Source of the DNA: Streptomyces zaomyceticus
GTDB lineage: Bacteria; Actinomycetota; Actinomycetes; Streptomycetales; Streptomycetaceae
Assembly: GCF_014656215.1 (NCBI RefSeq)
Contig: NZ_BNBZ01000023.1
Span: 56,006-120,005 of the forward strand
Direction: 5' to 3'
Length of the DNA: 64,000 bases
Both the position numbers and the translations under genes were made by a program. Below are positions 6,282 through 14,098 of this stretch, piece by piece. Within the stretch, counting starts at the first letter, position 1; every line of letters starts with the position of its first letter. Under the pieces are notes generated by a model. It worked only from the letters and a program-made list of their open reading frames with translations. It ran no database searches and had not been told where the DNA came from.

Positions 6282-8507
6282 TCAGCTCGCGTCCCGATTT
6301 CCGTCACGGTCCGTGATGGCGGCGGAGATGCGGGAGCGCTCGATGCCGCGCCGGTTGGCGCCCTTGCCGCTCTCGGTCTTGCCCCACACCTGGGTGGTGG
6401 AGATGCCGTGCGGTTTGAGGGCGGCGGCCAGTCCCTCGGGGTCCCAGCCGCCGTAGATGTCGGGGCGCAGCTCGGCGAGCCGGGCCACGACGACTTCGGA
6501 CCAGACCTTGGGCTCTTCGGCGGGGACGACGGCGAGGATGTCGCGCAGCAGGTCGTACGCACTGGTCTCGCCGGTCTCGAACGACTCGCCCAGCGCGTGG
6601 CCGGAGAGGGTGCCGGCCTGTTCGCGGAGCTTGCGGGCCCGCAGGCCGATGGTCTCGGCGGTGGGGGCGTCGACGTAGACGGAGGAGACGATCCGGGCGT
6701 CCGATCCTTCGCCGACGAAGTAGTGGATGCCCTTGTCCTTCCAGGAGAACATCGTGGCCCGCACGCCTCGCTTGTACGAGGACGTGCCGAGGACCATGTC
6801 GTTCTCCAGCTGGCCCATGACCTTCAGGCAGAACCGGGCCGACGCGTTCGCGCTGATGCCGGTCGGCAGGGCCTTGGCGTCGGGGCGCTGGGTGGCGAGG
6901 AGCAGCACGATGCCGGTGGCCGGGCCGCGCTTGACGAGGTCGGTGCAGACCTCCTCGAACTCCGCCCCGTGCTTGGGGTGCTCGAACCACACCTGGCACT
7001 CGTCCACGCCGACGACGATCGGGTGCAGCCCCAGATTCTTCATGTTCGCCAGCTCGCTGGTGACCTTCGACTCCGGGCAGATGTCCCGGGGCAGGGAGCG
7101 GATCATCCTCGCCCGGCGCCGCAGCTCGTCCCGCAGTTCCCGCAGGTCGGCGAGGGCGTACTCGATGTCCTCGTCGTCGTCCCCGGCGCGGTGGCGGTGC
7201 GAGACGCGCTCGCCCACCGGGTCGAGGTCGCCGGTGCCCTTGAGGTCGTAGGTGTGCAGCTCGGCCCGCGGGTCGAGGGCGGCGATCAGGAGCAGCAGGC
7301 GCAGGAGGAACGTCTTGCCCATGCGGGGGATCGCGCCGATGACGGCCGCGATGTACATGAGCGTCATCTCCACCCAGCGTCCGCGCTGGTCGGTGCCGAA
7401 GCCGACCGGCTTGAACAGGTCCGTGGCCCCGCTCTTGAGCAGCGGCCACACGGGCTTCCGCGCGGTCGACATGTCCTGGTCGCCGACCCACAGCACCAGG
7501 TGCCCGGTGTGCTCCTCCGGTACGGCCTCGGGCCAGACGCAGCCCAGCGGGCGTCGCAGGCCGGACGCGAGCTTGTCGCGGCGCTCGATCACGTCCGTGA
7601 CGGTGACGCCGTACGGGAGGTCTCCCTCCGCGCGCCAGCCGGGCCCGTCGCGGGTGATCGGGGCGGTGAACGTGAAGCCGTCCCGACCCTTGCCCTGTGC
7701 CTGGTTGATCGCCGGGATGCCGAGGGCCCCCAGCGCGCGCAGGACGATGTCGCTGGTGAGCTTGGGTGCCTTGGTGACCTCTACGGCCCGGTTGATGACC
7801 GGAGCATCTGCCTGGCCGCCGGCCGAACCGAGGGCGAGCAGCAGCGCGCCGACCGAGACGACCTGGAGCCAGCCGGGGGCGAGGACGTAGAGGGCGAGCG
7901 CGGTGCCCATGCCGACGAGTGCGGCAAGGGTGGCGACCAAGGTCCGGAGCCGGACGCGGCCGTCGCGCTGCCGCGAGAGCTTGAGGTACTCCGCCGCGTC
8001 CTCGCGCCGGACGGCGGCGAGTCGGACGGGCTCGCCCTCGCGGTCGGCGACCCAGCGCATGGTGCCGCCGATGAACTTCGCCGCGCCCCGCGGGGCCTGA
8101 AGGGCGAGGCGCCCGGCGTAGACCGGGGAGCGGAGCGCGTGGTACCCGGCGAGGTGGGTGTAGTGGCTGGCGACCCAGCGGGCGGCGGTCTTGAGTTCGG
8201 CCGTCGACCGCAGCCACGCGGGGACGATCCGTCGCCGCTTCGCGGCCGCGAGTCGGCCGAGGTATCCGGGCCCGGCGATCGCCGGACCGTCGACCAACCG
8301 GCGGACCGACGGGTCGCCCGACTCGTCGGCCGACCCGACCGCGTGGGAGTCGGGCGACGCGTCGGCGGAGGAGTTGGCCGACTCGGTCCGGGCGGATCGG
8401 GCCTTGTCGAGGTCGACCACGTCGGCCCCGGAGTCGGGCGACCCGGTGGTGGCCATGTCGGCTTCGAGTCGGTCGAAGAAGTCGTTCTCGTCGTCGGGGT
8501 GCTTCAC
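6282..8507 (-). CDS. traB: conjugal DNA translocase, TraB/FtsK-SpoIIIE family
   Basis: The 741-residue motor would move double-stranded element DNA between hyphae. A charged, Ser/Asp-rich N-terminus is followed by two to three membrane segments around residues 205-245 (TLVATLAALVGMGTALALYVL), the FtsK-type ATPase with Walker A GAIPRMGKT near residue 400 and Walker B IVVGVDE, and LLLATQRPDAKAL as the family motif after it. A C-terminal winged-helix-like region may read TRS repeats in DNA. Start is GTG at 8507 behind GAAGGAAGAG. No 8-bp TRS cluster was visible to me in nearby non-coding DNA. Confidence 0.9.
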   Translation of the reverse strand: MKHPDDENDFFDRLEADMATTGSPDSGADVVDLDKARSARTESANSSADASPDSHAVGSADESGDPSVRRLVDGPAIAGPGYLGRLAAAKRRRIVPAWLRSTAELKTAARWVASHYTHLAGYHALRSPVYAGRLALQAPRGAAKFIGGTMRWVADREGEPVRLAAVRREDAAEYLKLSRQRDGRVRLRTLVATLAALVGMGTALALYVLAPGWLQVVSVGALLLALGSAGGQADAPVINRAVEVTKAPKLTSDIVLRALGALGIPAINQAQGKGRDGFTFTAPITRDGPGWRAEGDLPYGVTVTDVIERRDKLASGLRRPLGCVWPEAVPEEHTGHLVLWVGDQDMSTARKPVWPLLKSGATDLFKPVGFGTDQRGRWVEMTLMYIAAVIGAIPRMGKTFLLRLLLLIAALDPRAELHTYDLKGTGDLDPVGERVSHRHRAGDDDEDIEYALADLRELRDELRRRARMIRSLPRDICPESKVTSELANMKNLGLHPIVVGVDECQVWFEHPKHGAEFEEVCTDLVKRGPATGIVLLLATQRPDAKALPTGISANASARFCLKVMGQLENDMVLGTSSYKRGVRATMFSWKDKGIHYFVGEGSDARIVSSVYVDAPTAETIGLRARKLREQAGTLSGHALGESFETGETSAYDLLRDILAVVPAEEPKVWSEVVVARLAELRPDIYGGWDPEGLAAALKPHGISTTQVWGKTESGKGANRRGIERSRISAAITDRDGNRDAS

Positions 8508-8538
8508 TGAGACTCTTCCTTCTCTTGGGAGGGAGTGT

Positions 8539-8578
8539 GGGGTCCGGCCGCTGCCTTGGTCGGTCGTGACCGGACCCC
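8539..8578 (-). terminator. intercistronic hairpin before traB
   Basis: GGGGTCCGG (8539-8547) pairs with CCGGACCCC (8570-8578) across a 22-base loop in the 76-bp gap between the zinc-binding protein gene and traB. There is no T-run, so it may be an attenuator or mRNA-stabilising stem that separates tra expression from the upstream genes. Confidence 0.45.
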
Positions 8579-8583
8579 GTGGC

Positions 8584-8916
8584 TCACAGGTCGAACAGGC
8601 CGCCTTGGTCGGCGTCGGGCGCCGCGGTGGCGCGCTGGGCGGCCCGGCGGGCGGCGGTGAAGCAAGGCGGGCACCAGGCGCGCAGCTCGTGCGCGGGAAG
8701 AGCAGCGGCCTGGCGGTCGGGAGTAAGCGGGTCCTCTGCGGCAGCCATGAGCCGGACCGGGCCGCCGTGCTTGCTCGCGTATGCGTCGTGCACCTTGGTG
8801 CAGCGGCCCTCGCCCTTGGTGTGCGGCTGGCCGCACTCGCCCTCGCACTGACAGCGGTGGCCGGCAGCCCCCATCACCGCTCGGAACAGCCCCGCGGCAG
8901 CGATCGGCTCGGACAT
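8584..8916 (-). CDS. small cysteine-rich, probably zinc-binding protein
   Basis: A 110-residue protein has a cysteine cluster (CQCEGECGQPH...GRCTKVH, residues about 22-44) and a later CPPC pair near residue 83. This gives two possible zinc sites with a treble-clef/HNH-like spacing. The ATG overlaps the methyltransferase stop (TGATG), so translation is coupled. Similar small zinc proteins occur beside DNA methyltransferases in Streptomyces phages and AICEs. No catalytic residue set was identified, and the function is unknown. Confidence 0.7.
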   Translation of the reverse strand: MSEPIAAAGLFRAVMGAAGHRCQCEGECGQPHTKGEGRCTKVHDAYASKHGGPVRLMAAAEDPLTPDRQAAALPAHELRAWCPPCFTAARRAAQRATAAPDADQGGLFDL

Positions 8917-10007
8917 CACGCAGCCCTCCCCCTGTGGGCGGCAGCTACCAGCCGGGCACGGAGAGCCTCCAGGGCGACCACGGCCTGCTGAGGTACGACC
9001 CCGTTCCCGAGCGCCTTGAGTTGCGCCGTGCGGGACAGCCCCGGTATGTCCGTGACGTGGCCAGCAGGCAGACCCATGAGCCACTCGACCAAGGGCGGGT
9101 TCAGCCGTCCCAGAGCGTCAACTGGCCCGGGGGCGGGCCGCCCGATGACTTGCGTCCATCGCGCGATGGCGGGCTCGTAAGGGCCCCACGCAATGTCGGG
9201 TTGCCGCGCCCGTATGTCGGGCTCTGCCGCTCGCCGTCGGCTGCCGCCGGGGTCGGCAACAGCTCGCAGACCTCGGCCGCCAGGCACTTCCCATGTGTCC
9301 CCGCCTCCTGCGAGGGAGTCCGCTTGGTCTGCCGGTTCTCGTTCGCCGACGCGCGTGGGGTCGGCAGCAGGGAGACGACGTGTCGCAGGTTCATCCCGCC
9401 CTGAGCCGCGTATCCCGCCCCGGTGCCCTCCGACGTCGACGGTGTCGGCAACAGCGAGGTGACGGCCGTCGGAAGCTGCCCCGTTTGCCCGCCGCCCCGC
9501 CAGTCCCTCGCGGCTGGTGTCGGCAGGCCAGGCGTAGAAGAACAGGCGGTTGCGCTGGTGAGCGGCACCGACGTCCGACGCGCGAAGAGTGCACCACTCC
9601 GCATCGAACCCGAGGCGGGCAAGGTCGGCGAGGACGGTGTCGAATCCGAGAGAAAGGTGCCCTGCGACGTTCTCAAAGACCGCGAGTCGGGGTCGAAGAA
9701 CGCCAAGGGCACGGGCGATGTGGGGCCAGAGGTGTCGGGCATCGTGCACTCCCTTCCGCTTGCCCGCGGTGCTGAACGGCTGGCACGGGTAGCCGCCGAT
9801 GACGATGTCGACCGGCTCCAGGCCGTGCCAGTCCACGGTCGTAAGGTCACCGAGGTTCGGCACGTTGGGGTGGTGATGGGCCAGGATGCGGGACGCTCCG
9901 GGGTCGTTGTCCGCCACCCACGAGAGCGTCCCGCCGAAGACGGTCTGGACGGCCATGTCCAGACCGCCGTAACCGGTGCACAGCGAACCGATCCGCAGCC
10001 CGCTCAT
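8916..10007 (-). CDS. C5 cytosine DNA methyltransferase
   Basis: The 363-residue Dcm-type enzyme methylates cytosine C5. Motif I is SLCTGYGGLDMAV at residue 8, motif IV is the catalytic GGYPCQPFSTAG (Cys near residue 75), motif VI is FENVAGH, motif VIII is AAHQRNRLFFYA, and motif X is KALGNGVVPQQA near the C-terminus. All core motifs are intact. The variable target-recognition region is long and Gly/Arg-rich. The start ATGA-overlaps the diguanylate cyclase stop. No restriction partner is visible, so it is more likely an orphan enzyme protecting the element from host restriction than half of a restriction-modification pair. Confidence 0.9.
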   Translation of the reverse strand: MSGLRIGSLCTGYGGLDMAVQTVFGGTLSWVADNDPGASRILAHHHPNVPNLGDLTTVDWHGLEPVDIVIGGYPCQPFSTAGKRKGVHDARHLWPHIARALGVLRPRLAVFENVAGHLSLGFDTVLADLARLGFDAEWCTLRASDVGAAHQRNRLFFYAWPADTSREGLAGRRANGAASDGRHLAVADTVDVGGHRGGIRGSGRDEPATRRLPAADPTRVGEREPADQADSLAGGGDTWEVPGGRGLRAVADPGGSRRRAAEPDIRARQPDIAWGPYEPAIARWTQVIGRPAPGPVDALGRLNPPLVEWLMGLPAGHVTDIPGLSRTAQLKALGNGVVPQQAVVALEALRARLVAAAHRGRAA

Positions 10008-10654
10008 GCCGCCGCCAGGATCGCGGGAGCGTCGGTGCGGGCGCCGCGTCGTCCGGAGCGGCGGCCAGCCACGGCGGCGAACAGCCGCTTCAGCCCCGCC
10101 CGCCGGACCCCGGCACGTGCCTGCTTGGCCGCGTACATGGCCTCGTCGGCCCGGCCGAGGAGCGCGGAGAGGTCTTCGCCGGGGAAGTCGGCGGCGCGGA
10201 CCCAGCCGAGGGACACCGTGGTGGCCACGTGCGGGTTGGCCTTGTCGGCGGGGCGGGCCAGTACCCCGTGAAGGACCGCGAGCAGGTCCGCGACCGTTCC
10301 GTCGGTGTCCAGGACGACGGCCGCGAACTCGTCGCCGCCAAGGCGCCCGGCGATGCCGTTCGGGCCGACGTAGTGAGCGAGGCGGTCGGCGGTGGCCTTC
10401 AAGAGGGCGTCGCCAGCCGCGTGGCCGTGGCGGTCGTTGATCTGCTTGAAGTGGTCGACGTCCGCGAGGACGACCACCGCCCTGTCGTCGCGCAGGAGCG
10501 CGTGGGCCCGGCGGGTGAAGCCCTCGCGGGTTCGCAGCCCGGTGAGCGGGTCGCGGCGGGCGGTGCGGAGCCGACGGCGCAGCCACAGCACGTGGCCGGA
10601 CCATCCGGCCGCGAGCGGGCCGGTCGCGGCGAGGATCGTGGCGAGCGTGTTCAT
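10004..10654 (-). CDS. diguanylate cyclase, GGDEF domain, membrane-anchored
   Basis: This 216-residue protein makes c-di-GMP from two GTP. One hydrophobic N-terminal segment (residues 1-25) is followed by DPLTGLRTREGF, the guanine-pocket helix DHFKQINDRHGHAAGD, and a fully intact active loop RLGGDEFAAV. The RxxD inhibitory site normally just upstream is replaced by GPNG, so product inhibition is probably absent. Coupled by ATGA-type overlaps to the DUF2637 gene before it and the methyltransferase after it, it belongs to the element's transfer operon. In Streptomyces c-di-GMP acts through BldD to hold back sporulation, so the element may influence host development. Confidence 0.88.
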   Translation of the reverse strand: MNTLATILAATGPLAAGWSGHVLWLRRRLRTARRDPLTGLRTREGFTRRAHALLRDDRAVVVLADVDHFKQINDRHGHAAGDALLKATADRLAHYVGPNGIAGRLGGDEFAAVVLDTDGTVADLLAVLHGVLARPADKANPHVATTVSLGWVRAADFPGEDLSALLGRADEAMYAAKQARAGVRRAGLKRLFAAVAGRRSGRRGARTDAPAILAAA

Positions 10655-11667
10655 GCGGCGACCTCCTCGGCCGTCTCGGCGGACTCGTCCGTGTCGCTGC
10701 CGTCGTTCGTCTCGACGGAATGGAGATCCGGGCGACTGGCCCGCTCGACGAGCAACTCGTCACGCAGTACGCGAGAGTTGGCTGCCGAACAGTGCAGTGC
10801 GGTCCGGATCGCCTCAGCGTTGATCCCTGCCAGCGGCCAGTCGCCGGTCAGCTCGCGGGCCTCGACCAGCAGCTCCGCCGCCGAGCGGGGCGGTTTCGCC
10901 CCCTTGGGCTTCTGGCGGTTGGTGCGCTTGCGCGGCTTCCGCTCGTCCTGTTCCTCGGCCGGCGGCGGCACGGCGGGCTCCTGCTCCGGCTCCTCTACGG
11001 CCCTGTCGGGGGCAAGCTCCCCGAGCCTCAGGAGGACGCGCTCACGGCGCGGGGTCTTCGACCGCCACCGCCATCCGTAGGTCTCGCGCAGGTCAGCGCG
11101 GGCGAGCTGCCGCTCCTTCTCGCGGGAGAGCGCATCAGCGTAGGAGGTGATCTCCCAGAGGGTCATCCGGCGCCACAGCGAGAAGGTGGAGGGGAAGGCG
11201 AGCAGCCACCGCGAGGCCCGGATCTTGTCCATCCGGCGGCCGGTCGCGGCCCCGATCCGTACGGCGTAGATGTGAGCGCCAATCTCGGAGAACACCACCC
11301 ACAGCAGCGGCATCGTGCCGTGCGCGAGCTTGGCCCACATGCCATGCCCCGCGGCCACGTTCAGACCGCAGGTGATCAGGGTCAGGACCCAGGGCACGAA
11401 CCGCACCCACGCAAGGGCCATGTCCATCCGGATCAGGAGGAGGTTGGCCACGGTGAAGACCGGAATAGCCACGTCGATGCCGACCGGCAGCATCCACGGT
11501 TCGCCGAAGCCCCACCGCAGCGCGGCGGCCGACACGGCGTCGAAGGAGGAGATGAGCCCGAGGGCTCCGACGCCGGCCGCGGCGAGCGCGCCGATACCGG
11601 CGAGGCCCATCTCCGGACGCGTCAACGGCGGAACCGCCGAACGCTCGTTGGTGATCGCGGTCGTCAT
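10651..11667 (-). CDS. DUF2637 membrane protein, SpdB-like spread protein
   Basis: The 338-residue protein has four membrane segments in the first 150 residues (for example MLPVGIDVAIPVFTVANLLL and FVPWVLTLITCGLNVAAGHG), the DUF2637 layout found in Streptomyces plasmid spread proteins. A highly charged linker (EEQDERKPRKRTNRQKPKG) leads to a C-terminal helical domain (AAELLVEARELTGDWPLAGI) that looks like a small HTH with a DNA-binding tail. It may anchor DNA or TraB at septal membranes during intramycelial spread (inference from family). The start overlaps the stop of the next upstream gene. Confidence 0.8.
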   Translation of the reverse strand: MTTAITNERSAVPPLTRPEMGLAGIGALAAAGVGALGLISSFDAVSAAALRWGFGEPWMLPVGIDVAIPVFTVANLLLIRMDMALAWVRFVPWVLTLITCGLNVAAGHGMWAKLAHGTMPLLWVVFSEIGAHIYAVRIGAATGRRMDKIRASRWLLAFPSTFSLWRRMTLWEITSYADALSREKERQLARADLRETYGWRWRSKTPRRERVLLRLGELAPDRAVEEPEQEPAVPPPAEEQDERKPRKRTNRQKPKGAKPPRSAAELLVEARELTGDWPLAGINAEAIRTALHCSAANSRVLRDELLVERASRPDLHSVETNDGSDTDESAETAEEVAA

Positions 11668-11855
11668 CGCGCACCGCCGAAGAGCTTCCGGTTCCGAACG
11701 GCCCATCCGATGTGCTGGAAGAGGAATCCGAGAACCGCCACGACGAACAGCCACGCCTGATGGGCTACAACAGCGCTCGCGGCACTGGCCGCCGCGATTA
11801 GCGAGCCAAGCCAGACGAGAGCCAGCTCCGAGCCCCAGGGCACCCGGGCGCTCAT
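11664..11855 (-). CDS. small two-helix membrane protein of the spread operon
   Basis: A 63-residue protein has two hydrophobic helices (LALVWLGSLIAAASAASAVV and LFVVAVLGFLFQHIGWAV) and a basic end. Its stop overlaps the ATG of the DUF2637 gene and its start overlaps the stop of the 97-residue protein, so it sits in the middle of a tightly coupled gene chain. Function is unknown; it is probably a partner of the spread membrane protein. Confidence 0.7.
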   Translation of the reverse strand: MSARVPWGSELALVWLGSLIAAASAASAVVAHQAWLFVVAVLGFLFQHIGWAVRNRKLFGGAR

Positions 11856-12145
11856 GCCGCCGCCCCCTTCCGGGAGCGGGAGCGGCGGGCCGCCGGCCGT
11901 ACCAGCGGGAGGACGTTGAACAGCTCCGGCGCGAACGCCTCGATCGCCTCGGCGGCGACTCGGCTCACCTCGTCCGGCAGGTTCGGGTTGTCCGCGAGGA
12001 TGTCCCGCGCCGCGTCCAGACGGGCCGCGCGCTCCTCCTCGCTCTCGCCCTCTACCCCGAGCCACAGTTCCACCGGGGTGCCGAGGGCGAGTTCCACGAA
12101 GTCGTTGGCGCTGAGGGCCTGATGGCCGCCGATGAATGTACGCAT
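11852..12145 (-). CDS. small acidic protein, first gene of transfer operon
   Basis: This is a 97-residue soluble protein, acidic in the middle (EGESEEERAARLDAARDILADN) with a basic tail (ARRSRSRKGAAA). No family is recognised. The ATG follows AGGAGCGATC and a leader of the same design as that before rep. It opens the operon that runs through the DUF2637, GGDEF, methyltransferase and zinc-protein genes towards traB, each joined by short overlaps. Confidence 0.7.
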   Translation of the reverse strand: MRTFIGGHQALSANDFVELALGTPVELWLGVEGESEEERAARLDAARDILADNPNLPDEVSRVAAEAIEAFAPELFNVLPLVRPAARRSRSRKGAAA

Positions 12146-12158
12146 GGCTGATCGCTCC

Positions 12159-12220
12159 TGAACTTGTCGAAGGGGCGCTGGGTGGCCTCGGTCCGTGGTG
12201 AGAGGCAGCCACCCCAGCGC
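12159..12220 (-). promoter_or_regulatory. leader hairpin of the transfer operon
   Basis: GCGCTGGGTGGC (12175-12186) pairs, with one bulge, with GCCACCCCAGCGC (12208-12220). The loop on the transcribed strand contains CTCTCACCAC. CCCTTCGACA and an AGGAG ribosome site follow before the ATG at 12145. The module matches that before rep (4511-4579), although the stem sequences differ, so the structure and the single-stranded boxes appear to be conserved. Confidence 0.6.
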
Positions 12221-12377
12221 GGCGGGGTCGGAATCCCTCCGGCTCCCCCTGCCTCGCCCGTACAGCACCCCGTGCGGGGCCCGGACGGGCGAGGGAGGCA
12301 ACCGGCCGCAGCAACCGCTGCGCAGGTGACCTGACGTCCGCGAGTCACCGGCTGTCCCGGTGCATCGAACCGGCGGA

Positions 12378-12449
12378 TCAGGGGACGCGGTGGGCGTGGT
12401 CGCCGTGCCGGTCGAGCACGGGCGACGCCCAGAGTCTTCGTCGATGCAT
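12378..12449 (-). CDS. possible 23-residue leader peptide
   Basis: Within the long leader of the transfer operon an ATG at 12449 has GAGGGGG five bases upstream and opens a short Arg/His-rich frame (MHRRRLWASPVLDRHGDH...) ending at 12378. It may be a regulatory leader peptide or chance. Nothing else in 12221-12640 looks like a gene. Confidence 0.25.
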   Translation of the reverse strand: MHRRRLWASPVLDRHGDHAHRVP

Positions 12450-12643
12450 GGAGACCCCCTCGGTCGGTTGGATCGGATGAAGCACTGCAAGGGGGACCTG
12501 TGTCCCCACCCTCCGGCCGTTGCTCGCGGTCGCCGGGCCACCTCGCCAGTACGGGCCGAAACCCTGTTCCACCTGGCCTTTAGCGGGATTGCAGCGTCCC
12601 CGCCCTGTGCTTGCAGACAGCACCTCTCTTCGGGCCGAAGCCC

Positions 12644-12700
12644 GATGAGGTACATGTATCACTTGTTCCTCATCATGGAGAGGCGGGTTGGGGTCGTCAA
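12644..12700 (-). promoter_or_regulatory. putative promoter with overlapping operator for the transfer operon
   Basis: On the minus strand TTGACG (12700-12695) and CATGAT (12677-12672) are spaced by 17 bp, a fair sigma-70-type promoter. An inverted repeat, GATGAGG (12644-12650) with CCTCATC (12668-12674), overlaps the -10 box and start region, where a repressor would block transcription. If used, the transcript has a leader of about 500 nt before 12145. Confidence 0.45.
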
Positions 12701-12798
12701 GTCCCTTGGTTTTCAAGGAGGTCGTGAACCCGCCCCGCTCGATGCCTCAAGCTTGGCCTGATCAGGGCAGACGCTGGACTCCACACATGTACGGCTGC

Positions 12799-12838
12799 GG
12801 GACGACTTGGCTACGGTGAAGTCGTCCCAAGTCGTCCC
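12799..12838. promoter_or_regulatory. inverted repeat operator before the HTH-Nudix operon
   Basis: GGGACGACTTGG (12799-12810) and CCAAGTCGTCCC (12827-12838) form a perfect 12-bp inverted repeat with a 16-bp spacer that itself repeats GTCGTCCC at 12821-12828. It ends 19 bases before the regulator ATG, as expected of an autoregulatory operator. Confidence 0.6.
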
Positions 12839-12857
12839 GCAGGTGGGAGAGTGCGGC

Positions 12858-13628
12858 ATGGCCAACGAACGACTGCGCGGCGCCATCATCGAGAGCGGCA
12901 TGACGCTCGATCAGGTCGCCGAGCGGCTCGGGGTGTCGGCGAAGACAGTCGAGCGCTGGATCAACGATCCCAAGCGCCAGCCGTACCGCCGATTCAAGTA
13001 CGCGACGGCCTCGCTCCTTCAGCGCGAGATGTCTTACTTATGGCCTGAGGAGCGGACGTCCGCAGAGGTCACCGAGGCGGGCAACGCCGAGCTGATCAAG
13101 CTCTACCCCCACCGCTCGGTCGTGCCGAATCGGCTCTGGACGCAGCTCTACGCCAGCGCTCAGCGGTCCTTCGACGTCTTGGTCTACTCGGGGTTCTGGC
13201 TCACCGAGGACGCGGCCTTCCACCAGGTCGTCAAGGAGAAGTCGGCCGCCGGCATCCCGGTCCGGTTCATGCTCGGCGACCCCGACTCAGCTGCGGTGGC
13301 AGTGCGCGGAGCCGACGAGGGGATCGGCGGGGCCATGGCAGGCAAGATCCGAAATGCCCTGGTCAACTATGCGCCACTCTTCGGACTCCCCGGCGTGGAG
13401 TTCCGCCTCCACTCCACCACGCTCTACAACTCCCTCTATCGCGCCGATGACCAGATGCTTGCGAACGGGCACCTGTACGGCGTCGGCGCATACATGGCGC
13501 CGGTGCTGCACATCCAGCGAGTGGCCGGCGGCGAGCTCTTTGACGCTTACGCCGAGAGCATCGAACGAGTCTGGGAGAGCGCCCGCCCCATCACCTCACC
13601 CACCGACCTGGGAGGCTCGGACGCATGA
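12858..13628 (+). CDS. HTH (XRE-type) regulator with C-terminal sensor-like domain
   Basis: The 256-residue protein has an N-terminal HTH (MTLDQVAERLGVSAKTVERWI, given here in parts: turn LGVS, recognition helix AKTVERW) and a 170-residue C-terminal domain. That domain resembles the phospholipase-D fold in layout but lacks an HKD motif (HSTTLYNSLYRADDQ in its place). It may belong to the HTH-DUF5919 group of Streptomyces. The ATG at 12858 follows AGGTGGGAG; an upstream in-frame start would include the operator. Its stop overlaps the Nudix start (ATGA). Probably it represses its own operon through the 12799-12838 repeat. Confidence 0.8.
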   Translation: MANERLRGAIIESGMTLDQVAERLGVSAKTVERWINDPKRQPYRRFKYATASLLQREMSYLWPEERTSAEVTEAGNAELIKLYPHRSVVPNRLWTQLYASAQRSFDVLVYSGFWLTEDAAFHQVVKEKSAAGIPVRFMLGDPDSAAVAVRGADEGIGGAMAGKIRNALVNYAPLFGLPGVEFRLHSTTLYNSLYRADDQMLANGHLYGVGAYMAPVLHIQRVAGGELFDAYAESIERVWESARPITSPTDLGGSDA

Positions 13629-14098
13629 GCCGTATCGACTACTTCCGCGACCCCGCCGCCCCAAAGGCCAACTCGGTGGTGCCGTCTGTGACGGTCGTCG
13701 TACGCGACGACAAGGGGCGGCTCCTCCTCATCCACAAGACCGACAACGACCTGTGGGCTCTCCCTGGTGGGGGGCACGACATCGGTGAGCGAATCGGCGG
13801 CACCGCGGTCCGGGAGGTGCGGGAAGAGACGGGGATCGAGGTGGAGGTGGACAACATTGTCGGCCTCTACACGGACCCAGACCACGTCCTGGCGTACGAC
13901 GACGGAGAGGTCCGTCAGCAGTTCTCCATCTGCTTCCGAGCCCACCCGGTCGGCGGGTCCCTCCGTACGAGCAGCGAATCGAAGGAGGTCCGCTGGGTGA
14001 ACCCGGCGGACCTCGATGACCTGGACATCCACCCGTCCATGAGGCTGCGCATCCGGCACGGCCTGGACGAGTCGCGACGGGAGCCCTACCTCGGCTGA
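13625..14098 (+). CDS. Nudix hydrolase, Pif-like
   Basis: The 157-residue enzyme carries a complete Nudix box (GGHDIGERIGGTAVREVREE then TGIEV, residues about 47-71) for Mg-dependent hydrolysis of a nucleoside diphosphate derivative. It is coupled to the upstream HTH regulator by an ATGA overlap. In pSAM2 the Nudix protein Pif gives the carrier immunity against incoming copies of the same element; position and family make an equivalent role here plausible. The gene converges with, and overlaps by 13 bp, the HD-domain gene. Confidence 0.88.
   Translation: MSRIDYFRDPAAPKANSVVPSVTVVVRDDKGRLLLIHKTDNDLWALPGGGHDIGERIGGTAVREVREETGIEVEVDNIVGLYTDPDHVLAYDDGEVRQQFSICFRAHPVGGSLRTSSESKEVRWVNPADLDDLDIHPSMRLRIRHGLDESRREPYLG

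Noticed and set aside
8916..8918. Methyltransferase plus zinc protein considered as a restriction-modification system
   Set aside because: The small zinc protein has no recognisable nuclease motif and no other nuclease gene is adjacent, so an orphan methyltransferase is the safer call.
12221..12640. Search for TRS/clt repeats for TraB in the non-coding region
   Set aside because: No 8-bp tandem or clustered repeat was visible by eye; the transfer locus was therefore not annotated.
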